From Spirochaeta sp. (lineage in GTDB: Bacteria > Spirochaetota > Spirochaetia > DSM-27196 > Alkalispirochaetaceae), in assembly GCA_007130865.1 (NCBI GenBank), contig SLRR01000235.1, positions 1-49,462 of the forward strand: DNA of 49,462 nucleotides, given 5' to 3'. The notes beneath the pieces are model-generated. The model ran no database searches. It had not been told where the DNA came from and saw only the letters and a list, made by a program, of their open reading frames with translations. Both the position numbers and the translations under genes were made by a program. This document shows positions 8,100 through 16,694 of the stretch, piece after piece (within the stretch, counting starts at the first letter, position 1; the number at the start of each line of letters is the position of its first letter).

Positions 8100-9335
8100 G
8101 TGACAATCGGTTTGATCAAGGAACGAGTCCCCGGGGAGACCCGGGTTGCCCTGGTTCCGGCGCACGTCCCGGAGCTGGTCAAGCGGGGAGCCCGGGTGGT
8201 GGTGGAATCCGGCGCCGGTGTGGAAGCGGGGTATCCCGACGGAGAGTACGCGGAGAAAGGTGCCGAGGTCCTGCCGGAGCGAGAAGCGGTGCTCCGCGCC
8301 ACGGATCTGCTCCTGGCGGTTCGGAGCGGAGCTGCCGCGGGCGACGCCGCCGCGGCGGACCTGAACGCGCTCCCGGAGGAGGCCTCGGTGGTGGCGATGT
8401 TGGATCCGTGGCAGGAGCACGAGGCGTTCCAGGTTATCGTCAGACGGCGGCAACGCGCGTTCGCACTGGAGCTGCTGCCCCGGATCACCCGCGCCCAGAG
8501 CATGGACGTCCTCTCCTCTCAGGCCAACCTCGCGGGATACCGGGCGGTACTCCTGGCGGCGACGGAGTTGCCGCGCATGTTTCCCATGCTCATGACCGCC
8601 GCCGGTACGATCGTACCCGCGCGCGTGCTGGTGGTCGGCGTCGGTGTCGCGGGGCTGCAGGCGATCGCCACGGCGCGCCGTCTCGGTGCCGTGGTGAGCG
8701 CGTACGATATCCGGCCCGCGGTGAAAGAGCAGGTGGAAAGTCTGGGCGCACGCTTCGTGGAAATGGAACTGGAGACCGGTGACGCCGAAACAGGCGGCGG
8801 TTACGCCCGAGAGATGAACGAGGAGTTCTACCGGAAACAGCGTGAGCTCATGCGGGAGGTCGTGGCGGAACAGGACGTGGTGATCACCACCGCGGCGATT
8901 CCCGGAAAGAAGGCTCCCGTGCTTGTCACGGAGGATATGGTGCGCGGGATGGCGCCGGGCAGCGTCATCGTCGACCTCGCGGCGGAGCGGGGCGGCAACT
9001 GCGAACTCACCCGGGTGGACGAGATCGTCTTCGTCCCGGCCACGCGCGGTTCCGACGCGTTCGATGCCGACACGGTGGGTTCCGTAAAAGTCGTTGGCCC
9101 CTCCAATATCGTTGCGGGTCTCGCGTACCACGCGAGCCAGCTCTTCAGCAAGAACATGGTGACTTTTCTCGCGACGATCCTCCAGGATGGATCTCTCACG
9201 GTGGACCGGGAGGACGAAATTATCGCCGCAACGATGGTTATGGAGGAGGGGGGCGCCCCCGACGGTGAGCGGGCGAGCCTGCTCGGCGTCCCTCATACCG
9301 GAAACGCACAAACCGGCAATACAGGAGACGAGTGA
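8100..9335 (+). CDS. pntAA: NAD(P) transhydrogenase subunit alpha part 1 (PntAA)
   Basis: A 411-residue NAD(H)-binding dI component of proton-translocating transhydrogenase, which transfers hydride from NADH to NADP+ driven by the proton gradient. Seen: the alanine-dehydrogenase-like N-terminal fold beginning IGLIKERVPGETRVALVP, the RAQSMDVLSSQANLAGY loop (131-147) that contacts the NADP domain, and the Rossmann motif VLVVGVGVAG (176-185) with the acidic Asp203 (AYD) that selects NAD over NADP. A GTG start is chosen because AAGGAGG lies at 8083-8089; an upstream ATG at 8043 would overlap crtI and add unrelated residues. It heads a three-gene operon. Confidence 0.95.
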   Translation: MTIGLIKERVPGETRVALVPAHVPELVKRGARVVVESGAGVEAGYPDGEYAEKGAEVLPEREAVLRATDLLLAVRSGAAAGDAAAADLNALPEEASVVAMLDPWQEHEAFQVIVRRRQRAFALELLPRITRAQSMDVLSSQANLAGYRAVLLAATELPRMFPMLMTAAGTIVPARVLVVGVGVAGLQAIATARRLGAVVSAYDIRPAVKEQVESLGARFVEMELETGDAETGGGYAREMNEEFYRKQRELMREVVAEQDVVITTAAIPGKKAPVLVTEDMVRGMAPGSVIVDLAAERGGNCELTRVDEIVFVPATRGSDAFDADTVGSVKVVGPSNIVAGLAYHASQLFSKNMVTFLATILQDGSLTVDREDEIIAATMVMEEGGAPDGERASLLGVPHTGNAQTGNTGDE

Positions 9336-9337
9336 CG

Positions 9338-9628
9338 ATGGATTTTGTAACGATACTGACGGTATTTGTCCTGGCGATTTTTGTGGGCTTTGAGGTGATT
9401 ACAAAGATACCGCCGATTCTGCATACCCCCCTGATGAGCGGCTCCAACGCGATATCAGGAATAACGATCGTGGGAGCCCTGATCGCCGCCGGCACGGGGC
9501 AGGGTGTGATGACGCAGTACCTGGGATTTGCGGCGCTGGTATTTGCCACGATCAACGTTGTGGGAGGGTTTCTCGTGACGCACCGCATGCTGAGCAAGTT
9601 CAGGAAACGGGAGGGCACCAATGGTTGA
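9338..9628 (+). CDS. pntAB: NAD(P) transhydrogenase subunit alpha part 2 (PntAB)
   Basis: A 96-residue membrane protein with three hydrophobic helices, the part of the transhydrogenase membrane domain that in E. coli is fused to the C-terminus of PntA. The motif VGFEVITKIPPILHTPLMSGSNAISGI is typical. The ATG at 9338 is 10 nt after AGGAG (9323-9327); a GTG at 9332 overlapping the pntAA stop is possible but too close to the site. The split alpha subunit is the form common outside enterobacteria. It overlaps pntB by 8 nt, so the three products are translated together. Confidence 0.94.
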   Translation: MDFVTILTVFVLAIFVGFEVITKIPPILHTPLMSGSNAISGITIVGALIAAGTGQGVMTQYLGFAALVFATINVVGGFLVTHRMLSKFRKREGTNG

Positions 9629-11036
9629 ACTGGGATATCTCCTGGCGGCGGTGCTTTTCATCGGCGGTCTCAAAGGGCTGACGCATCCACGGTCGGCGGT
9701 TCGTGGAAACATTACCGGCTCCCTGGGAATGCTCGTGGCGGTGGTGGTCGTTCTTCTTTCACAGGAGATCTTGAACCTTACGCTGATCGTCGTGGGCATC
9801 GCTCTGGGCAGCGTGGTCGGGGCGGTGCTGGCGCTCACGATCAAGATGACCGCCATGCCGCAGCTCGTGGGTCTCTACAACGGATTCGGCGGGATCGCCA
9901 GTGTTCTGGTGGCTGGTGCCGTCCTCTACCAGGTTCTGGGCATCGGCGCGGGGTCCGGCGGAGGCACCGGCGCGGTGGCGAGCGCCGGCGCCGGCCTGCA
10001 GATGCTCGTGGCCACCTCCGCGAGCGGACTGATCGGTGCGGTGACGTTCTTCGGGTCCCTGATAGCGTTCGGCAAGCTCCAGGGGATCGTAACGGAAAAA
10101 CCGGTACGGTACCCCGGCGAACAGGTCGTGAAAGTCCTGGTAGCGGCGGCGGCTCTCGTGCTCGCGGCGATGGTGGTCCGTACGCCGGAACAGATCGAGT
10201 ATTACTGGGCGCTGGCGGGGATCGCCTCGCTCCTGGGAATCCTTCTGGTGATGCCGATCGGCGGCGCGGACATGCCGATCGTAATTGCGTTGCTCAACTC
10301 TTACTCGGGGCTCGCCGCGGCGGCCACTGGGTTCGTCCTGAACAACACGGTGCTGATCATCGCCGGGTCCCTGGTGGGAGCAAGCGGGATTATCCTGACG
10401 AATATCATGTGCAAGGCGATGAACCGTTCCCTGGCGAACGTACTCTTCGGCGGTGTCGGCGCGGTGCAGGAGTCAGCCGGAACCGGCGACGATATCTACG
10501 AGGGCCGCGTAAAGAGCACCTCCGCCGAGGAAGTGGCGATGATTCTGAAGTCGGCTCGTTCCGTGGTGATAGTACCCGGTTACGGAATGGCCGTGGCCCG
10601 TGCCCAGACCCCGGTGCGAATCCTCACGGAAGCCCTGGAAGGAGACGATATTTCGGTCAACTTCGGGATCCACCCCGTGGCGGGACGGATGCCGGGGCAC
10701 ATGAACGTGCTCCTTGCGGAGGAGAATATCTCCTACGACAAGCTGAAGGAGATGGACCAGATCAACCCGGAGTTTCCCAACACCGACGTGGCGATCGTGC
10801 TCGGTGCCAACGACGTGGTGAATCCCCTGGCGCGGGAGAGCAGCGGATCTCCGATCAGCGGTATGCCGATTCTCGATGTGGACAAGGCGCGCACCGTGGT
10901 GATTATCAAGCGCTCCCTCAGTCCCGGATTCGCAGGAATACCGAATCCTCTTTTTGCGGCGGACAACACGCTGATGCTCTTCGGCGACGGAAAGAAAGTG
11001 ATGGAGGACCTGGTCGGCGCCTATCGTGAGGCGTAA
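9621..11036 (+). CDS. pntB: NAD(P) transhydrogenase subunit beta (PntB)
   Basis: A 471-residue subunit with about nine membrane helices (residues up to about 270) carrying the proton path, then the soluble NADP(H)-binding dIII. Seen: GLTHPRSAVRGN at the amino end, the membrane part with ALLNSYSGLAAAATGF, and in dIII the motif VVIVPGYGMAVARAQ and GIHPVAGRMPGHMNVLLAEENI that hold NADP. The length is normal. It begins inside the last codons of pntAB and ends 2 nt before the stop of the convergent HD-GYP gene, with no terminator visible between. Confidence 0.96.
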   Translation: MVELGYLLAAVLFIGGLKGLTHPRSAVRGNITGSLGMLVAVVVVLLSQEILNLTLIVVGIALGSVVGAVLALTIKMTAMPQLVGLYNGFGGIASVLVAGAVLYQVLGIGAGSGGGTGAVASAGAGLQMLVATSASGLIGAVTFFGSLIAFGKLQGIVTEKPVRYPGEQVVKVLVAAAALVLAAMVVRTPEQIEYYWALAGIASLLGILLVMPIGGADMPIVIALLNSYSGLAAAATGFVLNNTVLIIAGSLVGASGIILTNIMCKAMNRSLANVLFGGVGAVQESAGTGDDIYEGRVKSTSAEEVAMILKSARSVVIVPGYGMAVARAQTPVRILTEALEGDDISVNFGIHPVAGRMPGHMNVLLAEENISYDKLKEMDQINPEFPNTDVAIVLGANDVVNPLARESSGSPISGMPILDVDKARTVVIIKRSLSPGFAGIPNPLFAADNTLMLFGDGKKVMEDLVGAYREA

Positions 11037-11038
11037 CG

Positions 11039-12271
11039 TCAGTTCAGATCCCGGGTGTACTTCTCGGTGATCGTCTGAATGTTGGGGAGGATCGAGAAGA
11101 AGATCTCGATCAGCTCCGGATCGAACTTGGTGCCCTGCAGGCGGCGAAGCTCCTGCAGGGCGTCTTTGTCGCCCCAGGCTTCCTTGTAAATTCTTTTTGA
11201 CAGCAGGGCGTCGTAGACGTCGGCGATAGAGACGATCCGTCCTACCAGGGGGATCTCCTCGCCCCTTTTGCCCCGGGCGCTGCCGTCCGGCATCGGATCG
11301 ATCGCATCTCCCGTGGAGATATCCACGTGGCCGGGGTAACCGGTACCATCCCAGTTCTCGTGGTGGTTGAGCGCCACCACTTGCGCGAGTTCGTCAAAAT
11401 CCGACTGCTTGTCGATGAAGAGCCGTGCCCCGTAGAGGGTATGAAACTTCATCACCTCGTGTTCGTCCGGGGTGAACCGTCCCGGCTTTTTCAGGATCGT
11501 GTCGGAGATCGCCACCTTACCCACGTCGTGCAGCATCGCCGCCATGCGGAGGTTGTCCCGTGTCTTGTCGATCTCCTTGCGGGGAATGTTGTTCTGGTTT
11601 GCCCAGGCCTCGTAGATCTCCACGCTGTATCCCGCGACGCGGTTGACGTGAGGGCCGGTTTCCTTTGGATCCCGGAGCTCCGCCATGCGGATCATGCGGA
11701 GAAGAATCGCCCGGGTCATGTGAGCTCGCTGCAGCGCTACCGTGGCGTTGGTGGCGAAGTGCATGACCAGGAGCTCATCGTCGTGGTCAAAGGCAACTAC
11801 GTTGCCCTGCGAATCCATCTTGTTGATCACCTGGATTACCCCGAGGATCTCCCCGGTATTGGTCTTGAGCGGTACCGCCAGCATCGAGTGGCTGCGATAC
11901 CCGGAGATCACGTCGTAACTCGGATCAAAGCCGTACGGCGCCGATTCCGGAATCTCGTAAACATCCTCGATATTCACCGGCTCACCCGTGGTGGCGGCGT
12001 ACCCGGATACTGTCTGGGTGCTTATCGGAACGGTAAAGACTTTGTAGATCAGCTTTTGTCCCTGCGGCAGCAGGCGCTGCTTGGTGTCGTTCTGCGCGTA
12101 GTTGATCACCAGGTGGTTACCCTGGACCGCGTAGATCGATCCCGCATCGGCGCCGACCACGCGTCGCGCTTCAAGCAGTATACGCTCCAGGAGGATATCC
12201 TCGTCCTGGATCTTGTTCAATTCCGAGTCAAGTGAGATGATGTTTCGTAGTTTTTCTGCGTCGTGGGCCAT
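11039..12271 (-). CDS. GAF - HD-GYP domain protein (probable c-di-GMP phosphodiesterase)
   Basis: A 410-residue cytosolic signalling protein. Residues 20-180 form a GAF-type sensor (LLERILLEARRVVGADAGSIYAV ... LAVPLKTNTGEILGVIQVINK). The HD-GYP domain follows, with metal-binding HDVGK at 248-252, the downstream HTLYGARL segment, HH at 303-304 and an intact GYP (311-313). Intact HD and GYP motifs predict hydrolysis of cyclic di-GMP, with the GAF domain sensing an unknown ligand. The start is placed at the ATG before AHDAEKLRN, where the GAF domain alignment begins; an upstream in-frame ATG at 12325 would overlap yidD. No strong ribosome-binding site is visible, only AGGTGA very close to the ATG. 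The gene is convergent with pntB. Confidence 0.92.
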   Translation of the reverse strand: MAHDAEKLRNIISLDSELNKIQDEDILLERILLEARRVVGADAGSIYAVQGNHLVINYAQNDTKQRLLPQGQKLIYKVFTVPISTQTVSGYAATTGEPVNIEDVYEIPESAPYGFDPSYDVISGYRSHSMLAVPLKTNTGEILGVIQVINKMDSQGNVVAFDHDDELLVMHFATNATVALQRAHMTRAILLRMIRMAELRDPKETGPHVNRVAGYSVEIYEAWANQNNIPRKEIDKTRDNLRMAAMLHDVGKVAISDTILKKPGRFTPDEHEVMKFHTLYGARLFIDKQSDFDELAQVVALNHHENWDGTGYPGHVDISTGDAIDPMPDGSARGKRGEEIPLVGRIVSIADVYDALLSKRIYKEAWGDKDALQELRRLQGTKFDPELIEIFFSILPNIQTITEKYTRDLN

Positions 12272-12319
12272 AGTCACCTGTTGTTCTGCACCGATGCGCC
12301 GTAGATGGGAGCCAATCCG

Positions 12320-12637
12320 ATGCACCTATTTAGATATATCGCCGTTATCCCGGTATTTCTGTACCAGAAGATAGTATCACCCGTACTACCCTCGTCCTGC
12401 AACTATTATCCCACCTGTTCCGAGTATACGCGACAGGCGATCCTCAGGCACGGCATATTTCGCGGCACCGTAATGGGGTTGATGCGGATCGGGCGCTGTT
12501 CCTCCCGGTTCTACGGCGGTACGGATACCGTACCGGACTATTTCAGCCTGCGGGAGCTGCGCCGGGAGTACCGGGAACGGTCGGTGCGACGGGTGCTCCG
12601 GGAAAAACGGACCCGCGAGCGGTCCGACGGCGGGTGA
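12320..12637 (+). CDS. yidD: Membrane protein insertion efficiency factor YidD
   Basis: A 105-residue YidD (DUF37) protein, which assists YidC/Sec-dependent insertion of membrane proteins. Seen: an N-terminal amphipathic/hydrophobic helix (LFRYIAVIPVFLYQKIVSPVLP) and the family signature CNYYPTCSEYTRQAILRHG with its conserved cysteines, then a basic tail. The chosen ATG at 12320 is 8 nt after GGGAG (12307-12311). YidD genes usually sit in an rpmH-rnpA-yidD-yidC cluster; here it stands alone, divergent from the HD-GYP gene and near rpmB/rpmG. Confidence 0.93.
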   Translation: MHLFRYIAVIPVFLYQKIVSPVLPSSCNYYPTCSEYTRQAILRHGIFRGTVMGLMRIGRCSSRFYGGTDTVPDYFSLRELRREYRERSVRRVLREKRTRERSDGG

Positions 12638-12705
12638 ACCGGGCAGGGCGAGTTCCGGCAGGGCGAGCATGCCGCGCAAACGAGGCCGGTCAAAGGATTT
12701 CATAC

Positions 12706-12735
12706 AAAAAAAAGAGGGGTCTGTGACCCCCCTTT
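12706..12735 (-). terminator. Intrinsic terminator downstream of rpmB
   Basis: On the reverse strand AAAGGGGGGTC (12735-12725), a 3-nt loop and GACCCCTCTTT (12721-12711) form an 11-bp stem with one G-T pair, followed by a T-run to 12706. It ends the rpmG-rpmB unit; its stem may also act weakly for yidD on the other strand. Confidence 0.85.
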
Positions 12736-12754
12736 GCTCCCCGAACGTGACTGC

Positions 12755-12994
12755 TCACGTTACGTCTTTAAGCTGCAGACCTTCCTTACGCAGAAACGTA
12801 ACAAGACCGATCTTACTGATCGTGCGAAGCGCTCGCGTACTGAGTTTGAGGCGAACATAACGGCTCAGCTCGGGGACGTACAGACGCTTGGTCTGGACAT
12901 TGGGACTTTGCCGGCGGCGCGTCTTGTTGTGCGCGTGGGAAACGTTGTTGCCCGCCAGCGGTCGTTTTCCGGTAATCGAACATCGACGACTCAT
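12755..12994 (-). CDS. rpmB: 50S ribosomal protein L28
   Basis: A 79-residue L28. Seen: MSRRCSITGKRPLAGNNVSHAHNKTRRRQSPNVQ at the amino end and VRLKLSTRALRTISKIG in the second half, both characteristic. The paired CxxC zinc motifs of the zinc-binding L28 form are absent, so this is the zinc-independent type. The ATG follows AAGGAGA closely; the frame extends upstream but without a site. It lies 13 nt downstream of rpmG and is followed by a strong terminator. Confidence 0.97.
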   Translation of the reverse strand: MSRRCSITGKRPLAGNNVSHAHNKTRRRQSPNVQTKRLYVPELSRYVRLKLSTRALRTISKIGLVTFLRKEGLQLKDVT

Positions 12995-13007
12995 GGGATT
13001 CTCCTTG

Positions 13008-13181
13008 TCAAACCTTGCCCGATTCCTTGAACAGGACGTGCTTGCGTACAAAAGGATCGTACTTCATGAACTCCATCTTGTTGGGAGTGTTCCGCTTGTT
13101 CTTGGTGGTATAGTAGCAGTATCCGCTCTCGGTGCTCTTGAGGCGAACCCGCACAAGGTTTCCTTTTTTCGGTTTAGCCAC
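13008..13181 (-). CDS. rpmG: 50S ribosomal protein L33
   Basis: A 57-residue L33 starting at GTG ([17 protein letters not shown]) with AGGAG upstream. The motif [25 protein letters not shown] is typical. Only one cysteine is present, so the two CxxC pairs of zinc-binding L33 are missing; like L28 beside it, this is the zinc-free form. It is transcribed with rpmB from a promoter in the end of the acyltransferase gene. Confidence 0.96.
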   Translation of the reverse strand: MAKPKKGNLVRVRLKSTESGYCYYTTKNKRNTPNKMEFMKYDPFVRKHVLFKESGKV

Positions 13182-13214
13182 TGTAAAACTCCTGTCTGCT
13201 ATTCGGGACGACAA

Positions 13215-13244
13215 TAAATACCACGGAGTGCCCGGGTGGGTCAA
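13215..13244 (-). promoter_or_regulatory. Promoter of rpmG-rpmB
   Basis: TTGACC (13244-13239), 18-nt spacer, TATTTA (13220-13215) on the reverse strand. It overlaps the stop of the upstream acyltransferase gene. The expected leader is about 27 nt and includes the AGGAG site. Confidence 0.45.
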
Positions 13245-14527
13245 GTGTCGGCGGTGCTCTCCCGCGTGGCGTTGAGGATCGCTTTTCCCTGCAGCCGGCG
13301 GACCGCAAAATCCCACTTGAACGTGTTCCCCCGGGGGCTCGCGGTGGAAATTCTGTACAGATTCATAAAAGCGTAAAACTCCAGATGCTCGTTATTCTGC
13401 ACGTTGATTCCTTCAACTGCCCGAAGCGGTAGTTCGATCCGGATTCCCTCCCGGAGCGAGAGCACGAGTTGGTCCCGGTAAAGCGTCATCGTGGCGTTTC
13501 CCAGAGTCTTCAGCGGTTGCGTCTTGAAACCTTCCCGGATGATCACGTCCGGCTCTTCGAGCAGCACCGTATCGGCTGTCGTGGCTGCCGTAAGCGTGTC
13601 CAGGCGTTCCGCAAACTGGTCCATCTGCCAGAGGTTCCATTCCCGCACCGTCTCAAAACGAACGGGGCCGCGTCGCGGTTCGAAGAACCCCCGATTGTTG
13701 AAGAGAACCGAGTGGCCGCAGGAGGTGCACGATACGCGCCGACGATGCGATCGAAGCGTGCCGATACGGCTGCACCCGGGACAGACAAAGAGGATGCGTT
13801 CCAGATATTCCGCCAGTCGGGGACCCCGGTAGGTATACCCCGCGAGGTTCTGAAACTCGAACGCGTCCACCGCAAGGGCTGTTTCCAGCTGCTCACCTAC
13901 GGTTGTCACCGGTAGTGACTTGAGATCGTCCCCGGTAAAGAGCCGTTCGAACGTTATCCGTATACGCCCCCTTCGGGGCCGTCGAGCCCAGCGCGGCCAT
14001 GAAAGGTACGCGCCCTCTATCCGTGCGATATAGACGGGTATCTTGAGTGACTTCACCAGTTTGTCCGTGGCACGCACGATGGGTAGATTGTGACCGTCCC
14101 AGGAGCTCTGTCCTTCCGGGAAGATACCGATCACGCCACCGGCGCTCTTCACGGCGATGATTTTCTTTACCGTATCCAGGTCGGACATCACTTTGGTCTT
14201 CGGGATCGATCCCGCCAGACCCAGTACCCACGAGAGGAGCCGCGAACGGAATTGCGAGTCCGACACAACGTAATGGATCGGCTTGTTGACGAAGACGCCC
14301 ACGATGAACGGGTCTATAACGGAGCTGTGGTTGCCCATCAGTATAAATGGTCCCGACGCGCGGTTGATCAGTTCCCGGTCCACCGTCTCGACCCGGAAGA
14401 CCGCCAGGAGTACGCGACGGGCGATATAACGGAGCAGGCGGTGAACATAGGGGTTGGCGTGAACCTTGCGTCGTTCCCGCCGCCGGTCACGGCGAATCCT
14501 GCGTTGTTGCTTTCTCTCGTTGAGCAC
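13241..14527 (-). CDS. PlsC-like acyltransferase with C-terminal zinc ribbon and extra domain
   Basis: A 428-residue protein. The first 230 residues are a glycerol-3-phosphate/lysophosphatidate acyltransferase domain: catalytic NHSSVID with His67 and Asp72 (HX4D), and the substrate-binding FPEG at 136-139 ([12 protein letters not shown]). The second half holds four cysteines in two pairs (249/252 and 267/270), a zinc ribbon, then about 150 residues with a PH-like beta pattern ending near [14 protein letters not shown]. Simple PlsC proteins are about 240 residues, so the zinc ribbon and tail are unusual. The GTG start is chosen because AAGGA lies 7 nt upstream. It is divergent from lnt and near lgt, a context of membrane-lipid and lipoprotein work. 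The exact acyl donor and acceptor are unknown. Confidence 0.8.
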   Translation of the reverse strand: MLNERKQQRRIRRDRRRERRKVHANPYVHRLLRYIARRVLLAVFRVETVDRELINRASGPFILMGNHSSVIDPFIVGVFVNKPIHYVVSDSQFRSRLLSWVLGLAGSIPKTKVMSDLDTVKKIIAVKSAGGVIGIFPEGQSSWDGHNLPIVRATDKLVKSLKIPVYIARIEGAYLSWPRWARRPRRGRIRITFERLFTGDDLKSLPVTTVGEQLETALAVDAFEFQNLAGYTYRGPRLAEYLERILFVCPGCSRIGTLRSHRRRVSCTSCGHSVLFNNRGFFEPRRGPVRFETVREWNLWQMDQFAERLDTLTAATTADTVLLEEPDVIIREGFKTQPLKTLGNATMTLYRDQLVLSLREGIRIELPLRAVEGINVQNNEHLEFYAFMNLYRISTASPRGNTFKWDFAVRRLQGKAILNATRESTADT

Positions 14528-14548
14528 CTGTTGTTCCTTCGGCTTCGG

Positions 14549-14578
14549 TTTCCAAGTCCGGGCTCGCCCGGTTATTAT
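14549..14578 (+). promoter_or_regulatory. Promoter of lnt, predicted leaderless
   Basis: TTTCCA (14549-14554), 18-nt spacer, TATTAT (14573-14578). Only 6 nt separate the -10 from the lnt ATG, so transcription would begin at or next to the start codon; no ribosome-binding site is present. Confidence 0.5.
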
Positions 14579-14584
14579 AGAAAG

Positions 14585-16654
14585 ATGCAGGATAAAACGG
14601 AATACCTGACGGGGCCGGTACTGGCCGGCCTTGTATTTATAGGAGCTGTGGCGGCGCTTTTTGTTGCGTTCGCCCCGGGGATCTCTATAGCACCGGTAGG
14701 TCCCGGCGGCGCGGTGCTGTTGGCCTGGATCGCGCTCCACTTTGCCTGGAGTTTCTCTATCGGTTTACGGCGGAACGATGACCGTGACGTGCTCGTGCGT
14801 TCTCAGGGACCGATCGCGGAAGGTCTCTTTTTTCTGGGAGCGTTCTTTTTTCTTTTCGCCTACATATTTGCGCTCAATGCGAATATGGACTACGTGCAGC
14901 GTTTCATCGAGAGTGGCGGGAACCTTCAGCTGGCCCTGGATACACGGACGGAACGCCTCATCGCGGCGGCGCGATTCCTGCCGCTCATGGTGCTGAACCT
15001 CTTAATCTGGACGCTGGCCGCCCGGGCTACGCCGGTTTCCCGGGAGACGGGTATCCGCGACCGGTTGCGCCGCCTCTCCCCGGCGCTGGTGATAACGGCG
15101 GTAGTCTTGTCCGTACTGTCGCAACCCTCGGCGCTGCGACTGGAAGGTTTTCCGATACTGGGGTGGATCGCCCTGGTGCCGCTCTTCCTGGTTATACGGC
15201 TCCAGGAAGAACAACGCCAACCGGGACGCGCGATCTGGTACGGGATCCTCTACGGAGTTTTCTTTACCCTGATCGGCAATTTCTGGCTCGGCACGTTCAA
15301 CCTGATTTCTCTCCAGGCGGTGGGGGTGATTTTCCTCTTCTTTTACGCGCTGTTCATGCCGATCGTGGTGGGGGCGTTGCGCCTTGTCTCGGCAACTCTT
15401 CTCAAACCGTTGATACTACCGCTGGCGTGGACGGTGTTCGAGCTGGCCCGCAGCAGCGGATTTCTCGGTTATCCCTGGCTGCTGGTGGCGCACAGCCAGT
15501 ATCGGGTGGTTCCCCTGATCCAGATCGCGGAGATCGGGGGGGTGTGGTTGGTGAGCTTCGTGGTGCTTTTGGTGAACAGCCTGTTAACGGAAGCGCTCCT
15601 TGCGTGGGCCGACGGCGACCGTCCGCGGCGCCGGACCGTTCTACGACCGTACGTCCTGGGTGTTACCGCGGTGCTGGCGGTATCCTTCGGTCTGGGATCG
15701 ATTTTGTACGCGATCCCGGTGAACGCCCGGGATACGGTGCGTCTGGCCCTGATTCAGCAGAACAGCGATCCGCGCAAACACAACTATGCGGAGACGATGG
15801 ACTCTCTGGAGCGTCTCACCGATGCAACGCTCCCGTACACACCGGATATGGTGGTCTGGTCCGAGACCGCCTTCGTGCCGAATATACGGCGCTGGTCGCA
15901 GGAAGACCCGCGACGGTACAGTCTGGCGCGCCTGGTACGGCGTTTCCTCGAGTACCAGGAAACGCTGGATACCTGGCTGGTAACGGGAAACGACGACTAT
16001 TCGCGCGTTCTCGACGAGGACGGACAGGAAGTGGATCGTCACAATTTCAACGCCGCGGTGATGTTTGCCCCGGACGGTGAACGGCGCGAGACGTACCATA
16101 AGGTCAAGCTCGTGCCGTTTACGGAGTACTTCCCCTACGAACAGCAGCTTCCCTGGGTGTACAATATGCTGCTCGACTTCGACGTGGCGTTCTGGACGCC
16201 CGGTGACGAACGAACCGTCTTCGAACATCCCCGATTCCGTTACTCCACGCCGATCTGTTTTGAGGATGTCTTTCCCGGCGAGGTGAGGGAGTTCGCCCGG
16301 GCGGGTATGGAAGTAGTGGTAAATCTTACCAACGACTACTGGTCGCTGCAGGAAGTAGCGGCGCAGCAGCACTTTGTGGCGGCACTCTTCCGGACGGTGG
16401 AATTGCGTCGGCCCATGGTACGTTCCACCGCGAGCGGCGTCACCTCCCATATCGACGCGCACGGGCGTATCGTCGCCACCGTTCCGCAGTATTCCGAGCA
16501 GTACCTCGTGGCGGACGTGGAAGTCCCGGATGGAACCAGGACGACGTTATACGAACGGTGGGGTGACTGGTTTCCCCTGCTGGCAGGCATCTTACTCGCC
16601 GGGATCGTCGGGTGGAGCCTGGTCAAGTCGGGACGGTCGCGGCGGGAACGCTGA
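14585..16654 (+). CDS. lnt: Apolipoprotein N-acyltransferase with extended membrane N-terminus
   Basis: A 689-residue Lnt, which adds the third acyl chain to lipoproteins at the outer face of the inner membrane. The nitrilase-like domain has the full catalytic triad: Glu427 (VWSETAF), Lys506 (YHKVKLVPFTEY) and Cys558 (ICFEDVFP). The Lnt membrane part starts near residue 155-175 (LVITAVVLSVLSQPSALRLEG). Before it lie about 155 extra residues with four predicted membrane segments, which typical Lnt of about 510-540 residues lacks. The ATG at 14585 has no ribosome-binding site, but a -10 box 6 nt upstream suggests a leaderless message; a later start within the extension cannot be excluded. lgt is convergent next door. 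Confidence 0.92.
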   Translation: MQDKTEYLTGPVLAGLVFIGAVAALFVAFAPGISIAPVGPGGAVLLAWIALHFAWSFSIGLRRNDDRDVLVRSQGPIAEGLFFLGAFFFLFAYIFALNANMDYVQRFIESGGNLQLALDTRTERLIAAARFLPLMVLNLLIWTLAARATPVSRETGIRDRLRRLSPALVITAVVLSVLSQPSALRLEGFPILGWIALVPLFLVIRLQEEQRQPGRAIWYGILYGVFFTLIGNFWLGTFNLISLQAVGVIFLFFYALFMPIVVGALRLVSATLLKPLILPLAWTVFELARSSGFLGYPWLLVAHSQYRVVPLIQIAEIGGVWLVSFVVLLVNSLLTEALLAWADGDRPRRRTVLRPYVLGVTAVLAVSFGLGSILYAIPVNARDTVRLALIQQNSDPRKHNYAETMDSLERLTDATLPYTPDMVVWSETAFVPNIRRWSQEDPRRYSLARLVRRFLEYQETLDTWLVTGNDDYSRVLDEDGQEVDRHNFNAAVMFAPDGERRETYHKVKLVPFTEYFPYEQQLPWVYNMLLDFDVAFWTPGDERTVFEHPRFRYSTPICFEDVFPGEVREFARAGMEVVVNLTNDYWSLQEVAAQQHFVAALFRTVELRRPMVRSTASGVTSHIDAHGRIVATVPQYSEQYLVADVEVPDGTRTTLYERWGDWFPLLAGILLAGIVGWSLVKSGRSRRER

Positions 16655-16694
16655 GCCGGCCCTGCGGCACGTCGTGAAGGCGTGCCCGCGGCTC

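Noticed and set aside
8037-9311. Reverse-strand open frame of 424 codons opposite pntAA
   Set aside because: Shadow of pntAA, with no recognisable domain and a random His/Arg-rich content.
16655-16694. Bidirectional terminator between lnt and lgt
   Set aside because: A GCGGCACG/CGTGCCCGC stem is present but with a bulge and no T-run on either strand.
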